Below the pieces are notes generated by a model that saw only the letters and a list, made by a program, of their open reading frames with translations, did no database searches and was not told the DNA's origin. A stretch of 64,000 bases of DNA from Rhodosorus marinus (Eukaryota; Rhodophyta; Stylonematophyceae; Stylonematales; Stylonemataceae): the NCBI GenBank assembly GCA_029953675.1, contig JAMWBK010000013.1, positions 868,001 to 932,000 on the forward strand, in the 5' to 3' direction. Both the position numbers and the translations under genes were made by a program. Shown here piece by piece: positions 11,449 to 23,069 of this stretch (position 1 is the first letter of the stretch; the number at the start of each line of letters is the position of its first letter).

Positions 11449-12536
11449 TTACATCGGCGCGATGCCTGTGAAAGGGTTGTAAGATCCTTGGGGAGCTTGC
11501 AAAGCTTGCCCATCTGCTGTCTCCTGGGAAGGCTCAGTAATCCCGGCGTTGATCTGCGCCTGCTTGGACAGAGTCGCTGCCTTCGCCTTGGCCTCCTCTC
11601 GCTGCTGCTTACTCTTGAAGAAGAGTTGAAGAGTGAAAACTAACTTGTCCTTGTCCCATTGATTGAAAAACTTTCCCTTAAGAGAGGAAGAAATGCAAGA
11701 GGAGAAAAGGTCGAAAGGCGGGGTCAAAAATCCACAAAGTTTATCCGTCCCTGCCCTGAACCAAGCCAGCGACAAAGCTTCGGAACTGTTGCCTACCTGG
11801 TCCTTGTCAACTTCCCAGTTGGGAATCTTGAAAGCTATCGTCTCATAGGGTTCTGCGGCGAACAAAAGGTATTGCCAGTCCTTATCCGGTGCTTCTTTCC
11901 TTTGCTCATAAGCGGACATGAATCGGTATCTTGGTTGCAGCCCTTCTACGATCTCAGGATACTCCACATTGAAGAGCAAGCTCAGCTGCTTCGTGCTCGG
12001 ATCTTTCTGTTTTACAATCCTAAGATATTGGTACAAGGAGGGTCATGAGGACGGGATGGCAGACGTGAGAGCAATGAGGCAGGTGGGTGCAGATCTCCTT
12101 ACCTATATCCCGGACGTCCGATCTTAACGGTCTTCCTCGGCTGAATTCTCTTAACAGTAGGAGCTGTCACGGGAGCGTTCCTCGCTTCTCTTGCCGCTCG
12201 CCGAGCGAGGTTGCTCTGGTGCCTTCTCCCCTGTGTATGAGCGAGATAATTCCCCTCGTTATTGTGCAAAGTCAAGCACAGCTTGCATTCATAAGACCCA
12301 AGATGATTTCGCATCAAATACGGATCCTTTTCTAGATCTATGGTATCAAGCGCGAGTTGTCGAAGCCTAAAAGTCCAACACGAAACAAAACGGTTCAGTT
12401 TTCAGTTTCCCCCCACTCCACTCCTGGGGGCTTATGGAAGAATATTCATCGTCTACCTCTCTCTTCTTGCAATGTTCGTGTGGTCCCCAGAGGCGACACC
12501 ACCCCCTCCAGTCTTAGCTCCCCAATCTCTATCCAT
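11449..12536 (-). CDS. SF3A2: Splicing factor 3A subunit 2 (SAP62/PRP11)
   Basis: Subunit of the U2 snRNP SF3a complex needed for pre-spliceosome assembly. Four exons: 12457-12536, 12103-12366, 11797-12019, 11449-11676, giving 264 residues. The N-terminus has the family signature AKTGGGGVASG. A matrin-type C2H2 zinc finger follows (YECKLCLTLHNNEGNYLAH...H). The conserved core is VKIGRPGYRIVKQKDP, FMSAYEQR, WQYLLFAAEPYETIAFK, then FNQWDKDK. The intron at 11677-11796 is 120 nt and stop-free, so unspliced RNA stays open. The long Pro-rich tail of animal SF3A2 is missing; the protein ends with a short KQQREEAKAKA stretch and PFTGIAPM. A decayed copy of its 3' half lies upstream. Confidence 0.95.
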
Positions 12537-12839
12537 CCTTTCCAAAACGTAAAGCAGAGCAGCTACCGCCAACCCCCAAAAAGTGACTAAAACTTGTTTC
12601 CACGTCACTGGTCGTCAAGAAGAAATTCCCTTGCACGCTGACGGCAACAAGACGAAACCCCATTCACGCCGTCGACAACAAGAAAGAACTCCTTTCGTCC
12701 TTGCTCCTCCAACCCAGCTTTCCTACCCGAATCGATCCGCCGAAGATGAGGACTTGAAGGATCGATCGGGAAGCAAGCTTCGGACTTTGGTTGCCGTGAC
12801 GAGGGTGGATAAGCATCTTGCATAGTACAGAAAACCACG

Positions 12840-13220
12840 GGCAGATCTTCACTCTTTCGCTCCCCTGAAGAGAGATCCAAAAGCAAAAGGAGAAAAGGTT
12901 GATCGACTGGATCAAAAAAATCCTCAAAGTTTCGCCATCTCTGTTGGAGCAAAAAGCCATCGGAAAAAATACCTTCAGAACTGTTCCCCACCTGGTCCTT
13001 GTCAACTTGCCAGTTGGGAATCTTGAAAACTATCGTCGTCATAAGGATTCTGCTGAGACCACAAGGTACTGCCAGTTCTTATCAGGACCTTCTCTCCGTT
13101 TCCCCGTGAGCGAGACATGAATCGGTATAATTTGTTTGCAAGCCTTGTATGATCTCAAGATCATCCACATCGAACGTCAAGCTCAGCTGCTTCGTGCTTC
13201 GATCCTTCTATTATAGAATT
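12840..13220 (-). pseudogene. Decayed duplicate of the SF3A2 exon 3 to intron 3 region
   Basis: DNA here aligns collinearly with 11650-12020 inside SF3A2, including intron 3 sequence ('ggagaaaagg', 'ctggtccttgtcaactt', 'agttgggaatcttgaaa', 'acatgaatcggtat', 'aagctcagctgcttcgtgct'). Peptide remnants such as FKIPNWQVDKDQVGNSSE survive, but frameshifts break the AAEPYETIAFK block. Because intron sequence is retained, this was a DNA-level duplication and not a retrocopy. It lies about 300 bp upstream of the SF3A2 start, in the same orientation. Confidence 0.8.
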
Positions 13221-14128
13221 CGAAGGCCGCAGAATGATGACGACTTTTCTCAGCTGCGAGCTACTGCGAGGAAGTCCCAGGCTAAAGCAGTGCGGTAATA
13301 ACGACAATACGCGATCTTGCAAGGACACCAACTGGTCGAACGCGCGGGCATAGACATAGGCCGACGAAGAAACGTTTATCCCGATGATGATAATGATAGA
13401 TACCATTCTGATCCAACGACTGCGAGACGTCCTGAATCGAAGTACTGTAGCAACCACTGGGGGATGTCCATCCAACCAAACGATCGACCGTTTGGACTCC
13501 GAACAAGAGTTCTCTTGACCCGAAAATGATGATGGTGACCACGAGGACTTGCCCCATGAGGGCAAACAACGAATTCAGGCGGCCGTAACTTGAACATAAC
13601 GTGAACCTTCACCTACTGGTCACCCCAAAACCACACAAACGATCGACACGTAACCCTTTGGAGTTGGCATTCGAGCAAAGCCGACTGCTATCGGAGAGGA
13701 CAGAGAGCTTGTTCTTCCCTCTTAAGCACAGTTAGAAACATTCTAGCTCGTCTCGATCATTGCTTTTGGGACGCAGAGACGTCGCATGTTATAGCTCTCG
13801 CCAGCTTGGACTTGGCCTATTAACAAGACGAAATGGTGTAACACTCTGTGTTTGCTAGCTCATTCGGCTACTGGCAAGCCAGGACTGCCAGTGAACGAGA
13901 GTCAAACCCTGTTCTTAATGTGTTTCTTAATCTCTTTGTCTTCTCAAACAAACAATAAGAGCCTTCTAGATAAAAACGGTTCCCTAGGCCTTTCGTCTGC
14001 GTCAGCTAGGTCTCGGTGGTGGGGTCGTGACCGAAGAGACGAGGAGGACCGCGGAGGGAGAAAAAAAATCCGATTGAAACCTCTCTTCCATAAAAAAAAA
14101 GCAGCGGGGTTGATGTAGTAAGCAAGAC
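13221..14128. other. Intergenic region downstream of RPL3
   Basis: No supported gene. Several overlapping frames exist on the minus strand, without family resemblance. It contains the 3' flank of RPL3 next to 14129. Confidence 0.5.
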
Positions 14129-15377
14129 TTAGGTGCGCGCTTTCATTGCACCCATGAACTTGTTCTTCTCCTCGGAAGTCTGGAATCGTCCGTGTCCCCA
14201 CTTGGATGAAGTATCGATAAACTTGATACTGATCTCCTCCTGTGCAACTCTAGAGGTCTGAGGGAACAAGGTCTTTCGAAGAGTTATCACACGCTTCTTC
14301 GGGCCAAGAACACACCCTCTAACCATCACGAAGTCTTCCTTCACAATTCCGTAATGAGGGAAGCCACCAATTGGAGTGATCTGCTTCTCGGTCAAGTCGT
14401 ACTTGGTGGTGGCGTTCTTCGGGTCCGTACCCTCTCCGATGCGATACACCTTTAGATTGGTCTGAGTTCGATGATGATATCCGTTCTGTCCCGCACGGGG
14501 AACGGTGTACTGTACTCTTGCCGGATGCCAGGCTCCAATACACGCAACCTTTCTCAAACCACGGTGAGTCTTTCGTGGGAGACGAGTGACTCCCCAACGG
14601 GTAATAACACCTTCGTAGCCCTTTCCCTTAGTTACTCCGATAGCGTCGATCATCTCGTCCTTATCGAAAACATCCTTGATAGTCACGGTCTTCTCGAACA
14701 GACCGGTGCCGAAATCCACCTTATCGGACACAGAGCCTCCTACATGACGAAGAAACATAAACCCCCGCAAGTCAGTTACCGGCACGGCTCAAAGCTGGGG
14801 GAAGCATCCTTTCCCCTGTCTTACCATTCACCTGGATCTCAACAACATCTGCCTTCTTCTGGCGGAGGTTGAGCTTTCGCATCTGAGAGTGAGCAATGAC
14901 TCTCACAACTGTGCAGTGCTTCTTAATCATATCAATATTGGCCTGGTAGTCACCCCCCTCGCCGTACATGGTCTTTGCATACTTCTTGAAAGCCTTCTTC
15001 TTAGACAAATGCCAGTTCTTGTAGAACCTTCTAATGACCTCATCGTTCAAATGCTGAGCGAAAACGGTGTTCAACGTTCGAAGCCCACGCGGAGTCTCGA
15101 CGTATCCCACAATTCCAACGATCACCATTGGAGGAGTCTCCATCACCGTCACGGCGTCCACCACCTCCTTCTTGTGAACCTTGGATCCAGGCTTATCCAC
15201 GTCCCTCACCACATGCGTCATTCCAGCCTTGTACGACAGAAACGCCGTCAAGTGACACGCCTTCGAAGGATCATCCTTGGGAAACGACTTTATCCTTCCG
15301 CGGTGACTCCTCGACCTCTTCCTCGGAAGAAACCCAAGCGATCCATGTCGCGGAGCTTCAAACTTACGGTGAGACAT
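14129..15377 (-). CDS. RPL3: Cytosolic ribosomal protein uL3
   Basis: Large-subunit protein near the peptidyl-transferase centre. Two exons, 14825-15377 and 14129-14739, joined across an 85 nt intron within ...[13 protein letters not shown]. The product is 387 residues, the same length as yeast L3. The N-terminus [21 protein letters not shown] is diagnostic. Other landmarks are [36 protein letters not shown] (the histidine of the HHR motif is the methylated site in other eukaryotes) and [12 protein letters not shown]. The + strand just upstream is C-rich, so the sense strand of the promoter is purine-rich. Confidence 0.97.
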
Positions 15378-16827
15378 CCTTTCCTCCCCCTTCCTCCTGC
15401 CCACAACAATATCCAAAAATAACCCTCCCAAAGTTCCTACCCTCCTAACGCCCTCCCACCAGTCCCAAAGCTCCCCCTCTCTCAACCAACTCATCCCCAA
15501 TACCCAATACATACCCAAACAGTGTCCCACTCCATCCCCGTCAACGCCGGTTTCCTTCACATCGAAAATTAAAAATACCATACCCCCCCCCTTTTATCAA
15601 ACCTGTCTCAATAACCGTTTATACATTTAAAAGTCATAAACTGATAATATTCATAATACATTTATATTAAAGTATTACTCATCAACTGCGTAAAATACTT
15701 ACATAATTTTAATATCTAAAAATTCTTATACAGTAATATACAGTATAAATATTATACAAGTGACAATTAACAATGTTTTATACGATTTCAGGAGGGGGTA
15801 GGAATGGCAGAAAGGTTGCTCAAGTTAAACATGGAACTCCCGGGGTCGTTTTTGGGTATATTTTTGGGGTCGTCCATTGCTGCTTAAGGAGGGAGTTTTA
15901 TTGATTTTTTGCGTCTTTTTTCTATTGTTTTCTTTTGGTCGCCGACGACGGCGTTTTTACAGAACACATGAAACAAAATTAATCAAAAACTCGTCTTTCT
16001 GGATTGATAGTGTTGATTAATTAAAATAATAGTATATAATACAGATTGCACAATACGTTCTTAACGAATGAATGAGTTTTTTCAGAGTTATATTCAATCA
16101 TTATAGTGTTTCGTCGAAGTACGGGATTTTGGCGATGTATTCGAGGAATACGTCAAGGACAGCTGTATAGATATATATTATTTATACATATCGAAAGATA
16201 TATATGAAAATGGTAAGATATGGTTCGATATGTATGCAATAGTATTTATCTAAAGATATGTGGAAGAATCTGGGATAGTTTTTTTTATAATCTGTTGGAG
16301 TTTGTGTTTTGTGTTTAAATTTTCCGGGTTTTTGATCGAGGTGGGTTTTTTTTTTCCTCTGCACAGGACAGTTTGGTTAGTGGAACTGGATCGGGGCAGA
16401 CTGGGGTTGGCTAGGTCCATGAGGGTGGATGGGGAAGGTTAAGATTGAATCCGATCTTGAGGTTCTCTTTCTTCTGTTTTCGTGGTTGAAAGGAACCGAA
16501 TCCTTTTTTATTTCTTATTATGCATGGCTCTGTGGCATCTGATGGAGATTCTATTGGGCCATTTCAGTTGATCGTGGCAGCACGGACGCTCGACTGGTGC
16601 CTGCGAATCGATGTGGCATTGGAAGTTGAGCTTCAGCTGGGTTTTGATGGTGGGAATCAAGGCATTTGCTGGTCCCTGCGACAGTACAGGGCCTTTGGCA
16701 GAGGGCTACATGAGAATCATATGAGAACTTTTTGTTGTAACTGCTTTTGTCCCTGTTTGTTCCCTGGCCGTCTGTTCGACGATGTGTCACTCGTTAGTCT
16801 CCATCTGTCGGGTGATAGTCTTCCCTC
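15378..16827. other. Intergenic region, AT-rich core
   Basis: Begins with the RPL3 promoter flank (C-rich on +, 15380-15600). It then becomes strongly AT-rich (15600-16300), with short dyads of the atatatat type near 16165-16260. A + strand frame at 16520-16831 has no family resemblance. Confidence 0.55.
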
Positions 16828-18132
16828 TTAGGAAAGTATCTCGGCCGTTTGAGGGAGCACCATATCACACCGCTCGTGCAGTCTCAATGATTCGAGTCCG
16901 GTGTTGTCCACTCTTGTTTCACCAATATTGACCACCGCAATTGGGATGTGCTTCTTCGCCGCGTGGAGGATTAAGCTGAACGCGCTGTATACTTGAACTG
17001 AACTTCCCGCTATCACAAGACCGTTCGAACTGTCCACTATCCCGAACGCGGCCGTCCTACTCTCCACGGCTACGCCATCACCGAAAAAGACGACATCCGG
17101 CTTCATAACGCCGTTGCAGACGGCACAAGGCACAACCTCCAAACTATACATTAGCTGAGAATTGACATCTGCGTCACCATCCGGTCTCACCGAGGGATCC
17201 CCGGCTTGGAATCCCATCGAGTTCAATTCTCCTACCCACGATGCGTTCTTTTCCACCATCTCCGTCTCATACTCAAGTCTTGGTCGTTTGGTACCGCAGG
17301 ACAGGCACCTAACTATGTGTCCCGTTCCATGTAACTCGACAACCGTCTCTGACCCCGCTCTTGAGTGCAGTCCATCCACATTCTGAGTGATTAAACCCTC
17401 AACAAAGCCCCTTCTCTCCAGATTTGAGAGCGCATAGTGTCCAATGTTCGGCTTCTTCGAAGCAAAGGTTTTGTATCCAACCAAACTTCTCGACCAGTAC
17501 CTCTGTCGATTCGATTCCTTGTCTACGAACTCGTTGTGGGTAATCGGCTTGTGTCCTAGCACCGTTTTGGACGGTCGTTCGGGACCGATAAACATTGAGT
17601 TATAACGGAAAAATCCCGATAAGATCACGGCCGGGATCAGCTCACCTTTTGAATAAGCGCCGGTAGGACTGCGGTAGTCCGGAATGCCACTCGCGGTACT
17701 CATTCCAGCGCCAGTGATGAACGAAACTCTCTTACATTGACGAATAAACTTCGCCAAAGCCTGCGACGCCTGAGTCACGTTCCCATCCCCTTCCGGTATG
17801 ACGAAGTCGGTCGCCAAGTCCGCTTGTGCGGGCTGCTTGGCCACCGCAATGCGGACGTTGCTCGTCGAAAAAGAAGCTCGACGTTGCCCCAACTGCACCT
17901 GCAGAGAAGGAACGAACAACTGACGGCTTTTGATCATCATCCCTCCTGGTTGTTGCTCCAACAGGAAAGAAACGATGCACCGCCCATCAACATTCCCCAA
18001 GCGAGACCGTCCCCAGCTAGTCGCAATGGCATCCACTACACACCCATCCAGCGAAAACCTTCCACCAACACGTGCGAGCTCTTGACATTTGCTCAACACG
18101 GATGTGGTCAGTTGGAGCATAATGGCTTGCAT
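16828..18132 (-). CDS. Class II (SIRT4-type) sirtuin, probably mitochondrial
   Basis: NAD-dependent protein deacylase or ADP-ribosyltransferase family. Two exons, 17646-18132 and 16828-17555. The 90 nt intron 17556-17645 is in frame and stop-free, and removing it restores GAYSKGHKPITHNEF. Landmarks are the NAD-binding GAGMSTASGIPDYR, the NVDGLH motif (TQNVDGLHSRAG), the catalytic His in VELHG, two CxxC zinc pairs (CLSC, CAVC) and the KPDVVFFGD strand typical of SIRT4. About 95 residues precede the catalytic domain and include a basic, Ser-rich stretch (QLGQRRASFSTSNVR) that looks like a mitochondrial presequence. The true start may be the ATG at 18132 or an internal one (MMIKSRQ). Confidence 0.9.
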   Translation of the reverse strand: MQAIMLQLTTSVLSKCQELARVGGRFSLDGCVVDAIATSWGRSRLGNVDGRCIVSFLLEQQPGGMMIKSRQLFVPSLQVQLGQRRASFSTSNVRIAVAKQPAQADLATDFVIPEGDGNVTQASQALAKFIRQCKRVSFITGAGMSTASGIPDYRSPTGAYSKGELIPAVILSGFFRYNSMFIGPERPSKTVLGHKPITHNEFVDKESNRQRYWSRSLVGYKTFASKKPNIGHYALSNLERRGFVEGLITQNVDGLHSRAGSETVVELHGTGHIVRCLSCGTKRPRLEYETEMVEKNASWVGELNSMGFQAGDPSVRPDGDADVNSQLMYSLEVVPCAVCNGVMKPDVVFFGDGVAVESRTAAFGIVDSSNGLVIAGSSVQVYSAFSLILHAAKKHIPIAVVNIGETRVDNTGLESLRLHERCDMVLPQTAEILS

Positions 18133-18740
18133 CAGCAGTTCGACGAAGAGTTCTGATGAGGTGCGGTATTGTCAATCATTGCTCAATTCGGAAAGGAGCT
18201 TCCTGACGGATAAGTGATCAGCAGTCCTTACTGCAGCCTTGAGCTGTACTTTTGATCTCTTTGGGGGCTGACTGGTCTGCCATGAGGTTGATCTATACTT
18301 GTTGGGGAGTTGGGAGTCTGTGATCGACGTCTTGAGGACTTGGCCAGAGTACAAAATAGAGAGGGAACATCACTTTGAGGGTCCATCATTCAGTTCAACT
18401 CGTATGCTTTTCCTTTTTCTTTCTGGTTTGAAATCTCTATACTCCTCTCTTCCGCCGCTTATTCTCTAGTGACTTAAAAATCGCTTTCTTCTCCAAATTC
18501 AGCATTCTCCTGTACACGCTTTCCTGCTTGGAATGGAAAGTGGACGTGACATCTAATATTTCTCATACCCAGTGATCAGCCGATTTCATGCGCTCAACGC
18601 TATCCAGAACACCAGCCAGCTACAGCCCTTAAAATCCTCTACGTTGCCCATGCGTGTAGGCGACCAACATCACGATCCAGACGGCCAAAAATAAAATTGA
18701 GCGCCAGAAACCGCCCGCGCTCCCGGCAAATCTTCACGCC
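18133..18740. other. Intergenic gap between two minus-strand genes
   Basis: Serves as sirtuin promoter and the 3' flank of the GIP1-like gene. No other gene or repeat seen. Confidence 0.55.
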
Positions 18741-21487
18741 CTAGTAGTACGAGGGGAAGTACGGATGCTGACCGTTTCGCGTGGACTGATAGTATCCAGT
18801 CGACGCCCCTTGTCCTTCTCCATGCATCTGATCGGGAGCAGCGTGGGAGTCCGCAGGAGGGGGGGGGGCTGGACCACTTGCGTGCAAGTGACCGCCTTCC
18901 GTGTTGCCATAGTACGACTGGTTCATATCACGGCCTAGCATCTGAGAGCGCTGAGCGTGAGAATCCGCCTTCAGCTGGCCCGCTCCGAAGCCCTTAGGGT
19001 CATTTGCACTTCCGAAGGTGGTGCCACGGCCGGGGTCCAGCTTTTCTGAGACTCCAGCTTTGCTCCACTCCACGTTTTGGTGTGATGCATACTCAGGTAT
19101 GTAAGATTGCCCTGGTGCTGCATTGGCACCAGATCTCTGCTTGTAATGGTCCGACTCTTTCGACCCTCCTTGCGAGTCTTGTACCAACTGCGAATTTTGC
19201 CTATGGCCTCCTTGCTGCTGGGTCTGCTGCTGCTGCTGCATGTCGTGCATCATCGGGACGCCAAGGAAAACTGGCTGATACATGGCGTTGTCAGGTCCTT
19301 CGCTGTGTCCATGGCTATACCCTCCTTCTTCCAATCCGTCCACCCTTCCCGAGCCCTGATTCGGTGGCGGGCCCGCGTTCGCATATTGTGGATAAGTTCC
19401 AGGGGGTCCCATTGCCGTGCCGGCGTAAGGACTATGTGGGAACGCGTACACCGACGGGTAGGGTGCGAAACCAGGTGCCATCATGTACGGGTTGAAATGG
19501 CGGCCGTCCTGGTGCTCATGTTTTCCCGCCGCGCCTCGTCCACTTCTAGAACTCGTTTGATCATCGCCTCGAGTAGGCGCTACTTTTTCATCCCGGTAAG
19601 TTGGCGACGGCACCATACCAATTACGGACGGGTCATAGAAGCTTTGCATCTGCGCCGAGGGGACTCCGCCTTGTGCATTCGTCTGCGGTTCGTACTGAGC
19701 GTACTGAATCGGCATCATGCCATACGGCTGCGGTGGTCCCTGCATGGAGTATCGATCGCCGTGAGCGTACATACTAGCAGTCCCGCTCTCATCCCGCGGT
19801 TTATCCGCGGTCTGCTCTTCAAATGTAGAAGTTGTAGTGGATGGCTTCACAGGGACGGACATTTCTTCGACACCATTGTACTGTCTCGGTCCCGTTGGCC
19901 CGGCTGGCGGCTCCGGCTTGATTGGGGCTTCCGTTTTCCACTCTCCCTCGGCGACCTTCGGGCCCCCCTTTGAGGGACCACCGGCATCTTCTCCATTCAA
20001 CGCAAAGGAACCGAACTGCAACCCAAGTTGATCTACGCCGAGCGGATTCAAAGCCGGCTTGTGATGGGCATCATCTTTTGCGGTCGGAAGGATTTCCGGA
20101 GTCTCCACTTCAGGAGGTATCGCCGTCGATTCCGCGTTGGTGCCCCTTGGTAAGGGTGCCCATGACGACATTAATACGCTCTGATCCCCTGTAACCTCAG
20201 CCGGAAGAGTAGATTCCGCCAGAACACCTTTCGTACTCTCGAGCTCCCGACTGACAAGAGGCTCCTCGGGCGTTGGGTCAATAGCTTTGGTAGTAGTCTC
20301 CGCTGTGAGAGGAGATCTGGCCAGCGGAGCAGTGGCATTCAACACCGACTGACCACCGTGCTCAGTGCTCGTTCCGATCAGCCCTGCTTCCTCCGGTATC
20401 TTCGTCTTGACTGCGTGACCAGCTCCACCCGCAACCGCCGCGCGGAAGTTGAGTTCTCGTTTTCCTGCTGGTCGGGACTCGATAGTAGATATTGTGTTGA
20501 CGGGAACCCGCGTGCTTGCCGAGTCAGTAAGAGCTGAACTATTATCTTCAATCGCACCCGCTGCAGAAGATCCTCCTACTCCCGACTTTGGATTCGCAAC
20601 TTTGCTTGTTTCCTCCTCCGGTAAGCCCCATGAGGCTGCTGGCTGAGTAGGAACCAGATCATCCTGTTTCGACCAAGAATCCTCGATCCCCCCCGGACTT
20701 GGTCCCCATCCACCATCCTGAAGTCCTGAGGAACAGAGTTAAAGTTCCAGCTTCTAATCAGAAAATCTGGTGAGAAGCAAGAGTGTACTCGCACACACTA
20801 GAAACTACAATGTGAAATGGAGGTAAACTCAAACTACTCGATTTCGTGACATACCCTCATTCGATTCAGGCTGTATCCCTGCCGGAGTTCTACCGGGTAG
20901 TGCCCATTCCCGCAGTTTTTCGTTGCTCTGCGATACGTCCCAGTACGAATCGGCCTTCGCGTTCGCCCACGCGGGTTCGGGTTCGTGGGGAGGTTTTCGG
21001 CCAGATACCGTCTCCCTATCCCCTCTATTTGCATTGCTATATCCACTTTTCGGTCTCCTTCCTCTACCTCCACGGGAACCCTGACCGCCGCGATAATTGT
21101 CTCTCCCTCCTCCGGAAGTGGACGTCCCGGGGCCGTTTGGTGCACGATCATAGGATGTGTAGCTACCCCCCTTTTGATTTCCGCTACGTTCACGGTTGGA
21201 AGATCTTTTTTCCACAGGCTTTTTCCTGGTTGTTACCTCTGACCATCCATCCTCAGCTCCTGTTACAGTATAAGCGTTCCAAAATCATACTCGCCCAATT
21301 AGTAACTGCTCCCCATCCTTGCTTTCTGAAAACTAGGCGTACCACTTAAAAAGCGATCAATCGCAACTTGCACATCCATTTTGCATTCCCGCAATACCCG
21401 ATGCGCGTCTTCGCGATCGACGTTGCAGATCTCCACGATCTGGTCGATTGCCTCAGCCGGGGCGTCATCCTCCGCATTTCCAGGCAT
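18741..21487 (-). CDS. GIP1/UBAP2-like protein with UBA-like domain and RGG patch
   Basis: An 844-residue, largely disordered protein. Exons 21343-21487, 20855-21259 and 18741-20725. The N-terminal domain (AIDQIVEICNVDREDAHRVLRECKMD) fits the UBA-like domain of plant GBF-interacting protein 1 and animal UBAP2/UBAP2L. It is followed by the family tryptophan motif EDGWSEVTRKK and an RGG stretch (GGQGSRGGRGRR). The long tail is rich in Pro, Gly, Gln and Tyr with a short QQQQQTQQQ run, and ends YFPSYY. Animal relatives bind RNA and stress-granule proteins; that role here is inference. Upstream, the + strand is extremely C-rich (21690-22250). Confidence 0.82.
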
Positions 21488-23069
21488 TTTTTCTATTGAA
21501 GTAGTCTAAGAGCTTGCAGCCTCCTTGATTCCTAGGCCGAATTTGAACAACTACGGCTCCTACTAAGAGAAAACGAAAAAGCATCTCCACACTCAGACTG
21601 AAAAGCAAAGATGGATTGAACACGGAATCCACAGATAGATCCAACAAAAAGCCGCTCCAGAATCGCTCCCATACAGAAACAAAATTCAATTCTCCAAAAA
21701 AGCCCGGAGTGAGCGATCACACATACCTCCTCCTGACGGATCCTTCCACACCCGCTTCTAGGCCAACGCAACCCCGCCCCGCCCCTCTCTCAACTCCTCA
21801 ACGCGCCCTCCTACCGTTCCATCTACAATCCATCAAAACAAAACCAAAATCTCCCTCCCCTTCAGCCCCGCTTTCGAAAAACCAAAATCCTCCCACCCAC
21901 CCACAACCCCGCCGGCGCACCAACCCAAACCCGAACCACAAAAAAATCTCCCCCACCCCAACACGCACAAACCCCACCCAACCTTTCCCCTTCCCCTTCC
22001 CCTTTAAGAAAACAAAGCAAAAAGATCCGGAAAAAAATCCCTTTAACCTTCCCCCCTTCCCTCTCCCCCCCTACTCCACCAAGCAAACCCTCTCCCTCTT
22101 CCACACCTATCCAAACCAAACTCTCCTTCCTAAATCCATGCTCATAGATCTCCTTGCTCCCTCCAAAATCCACATACCAATTTACCTCTCCCCCTCCAAC
22201 CCCTCGCCCTTTCCGAGGGGGGCCTTACGCGGGGCTTCAGGTGGAAAAAGGCAAAGCCCTTTTTCTCCTATCACCACCTTCACCGACAACAAAAGAAAAA
22301 AGTGACACCTGTAATATCCTTTTTTCCAGTCCTTAACCAACCTTCCATTCTCCACCCCTCTCACCCCCGTAACCAAATCCCATTCAACATCTATTTCGTT
22401 ATTATCAAAAACAATTTAAATGTTTTAAGAACACAAACGCCATCATTTGGATAGGGCCAGAGATTTGAAAGAAAATGATGAGTTCTCATCTTCCCCCCGA
22501 GCCCCACCGGTTCCCTCGTTTACTATTCTCTCTGAAACACCTATTTTTGGTAATTTAGATATTTTTAAGACCGGGTTGATTAAGAATTTTCATGAAGGGA
22601 CAATTTCTAGTTTGCGGGAACGGATAACCCCCCTATGGTAAATGTATAATATTGAACAAATGTTGTTTTTGGACATTATTGGGGGTATGGAGAGGGGGGT
22701 ATGATTTGGCAGTAAACCGTATCTCGGTACGGTGGACGCTCTCAGTGGGACGGGATTTATTTTCCTGCTGGTTTTTTTTTATTTGCGGCGGCGGAATTTT
22801 CTTGGAAAAAAGTAGGGGGGTATCGTCCGGTAGAAGTATTGAAATATAGGTGTTTATGACAATATTGAATGCCAAAGGTACCATTCTGGTAGCGGGGGTG
22901 TGAGAAATAGAATTTTACAATTGACGTGGAAATGGGACAGTTCGTTTTGGGACACCGCCGTTGATCTCGATGTGTCCCAACCAAGATGTTTTGTCTTTTG
23001 TTTATTTATTTTGGGGGGGTTCGATATTATCTGCATGGCAATAAATATAGAATTGGTTCATTGGATGGA
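21488..23069. other. Intergenic region with a long pyrimidine-rich tract
   Basis: 21690-22250 is almost purine-free on parts of the + strand (CCC, CTC and AAC runs), that is, G-rich on the sense strand of the GIP1-like gene. The remainder to 23069 is the 3' flank of DNA ligase I, with mixed G-rich and AT-rich sequence. No other gene supported. Confidence 0.6.

Noticed and set aside
14772-15581. Extended N-terminus for RPL3 (ORF begins at 15581)
   Set aside because: The conserved L3 start [13 protein letters not shown] is at 15377; sequence upstream is promoter-like and not conserved.
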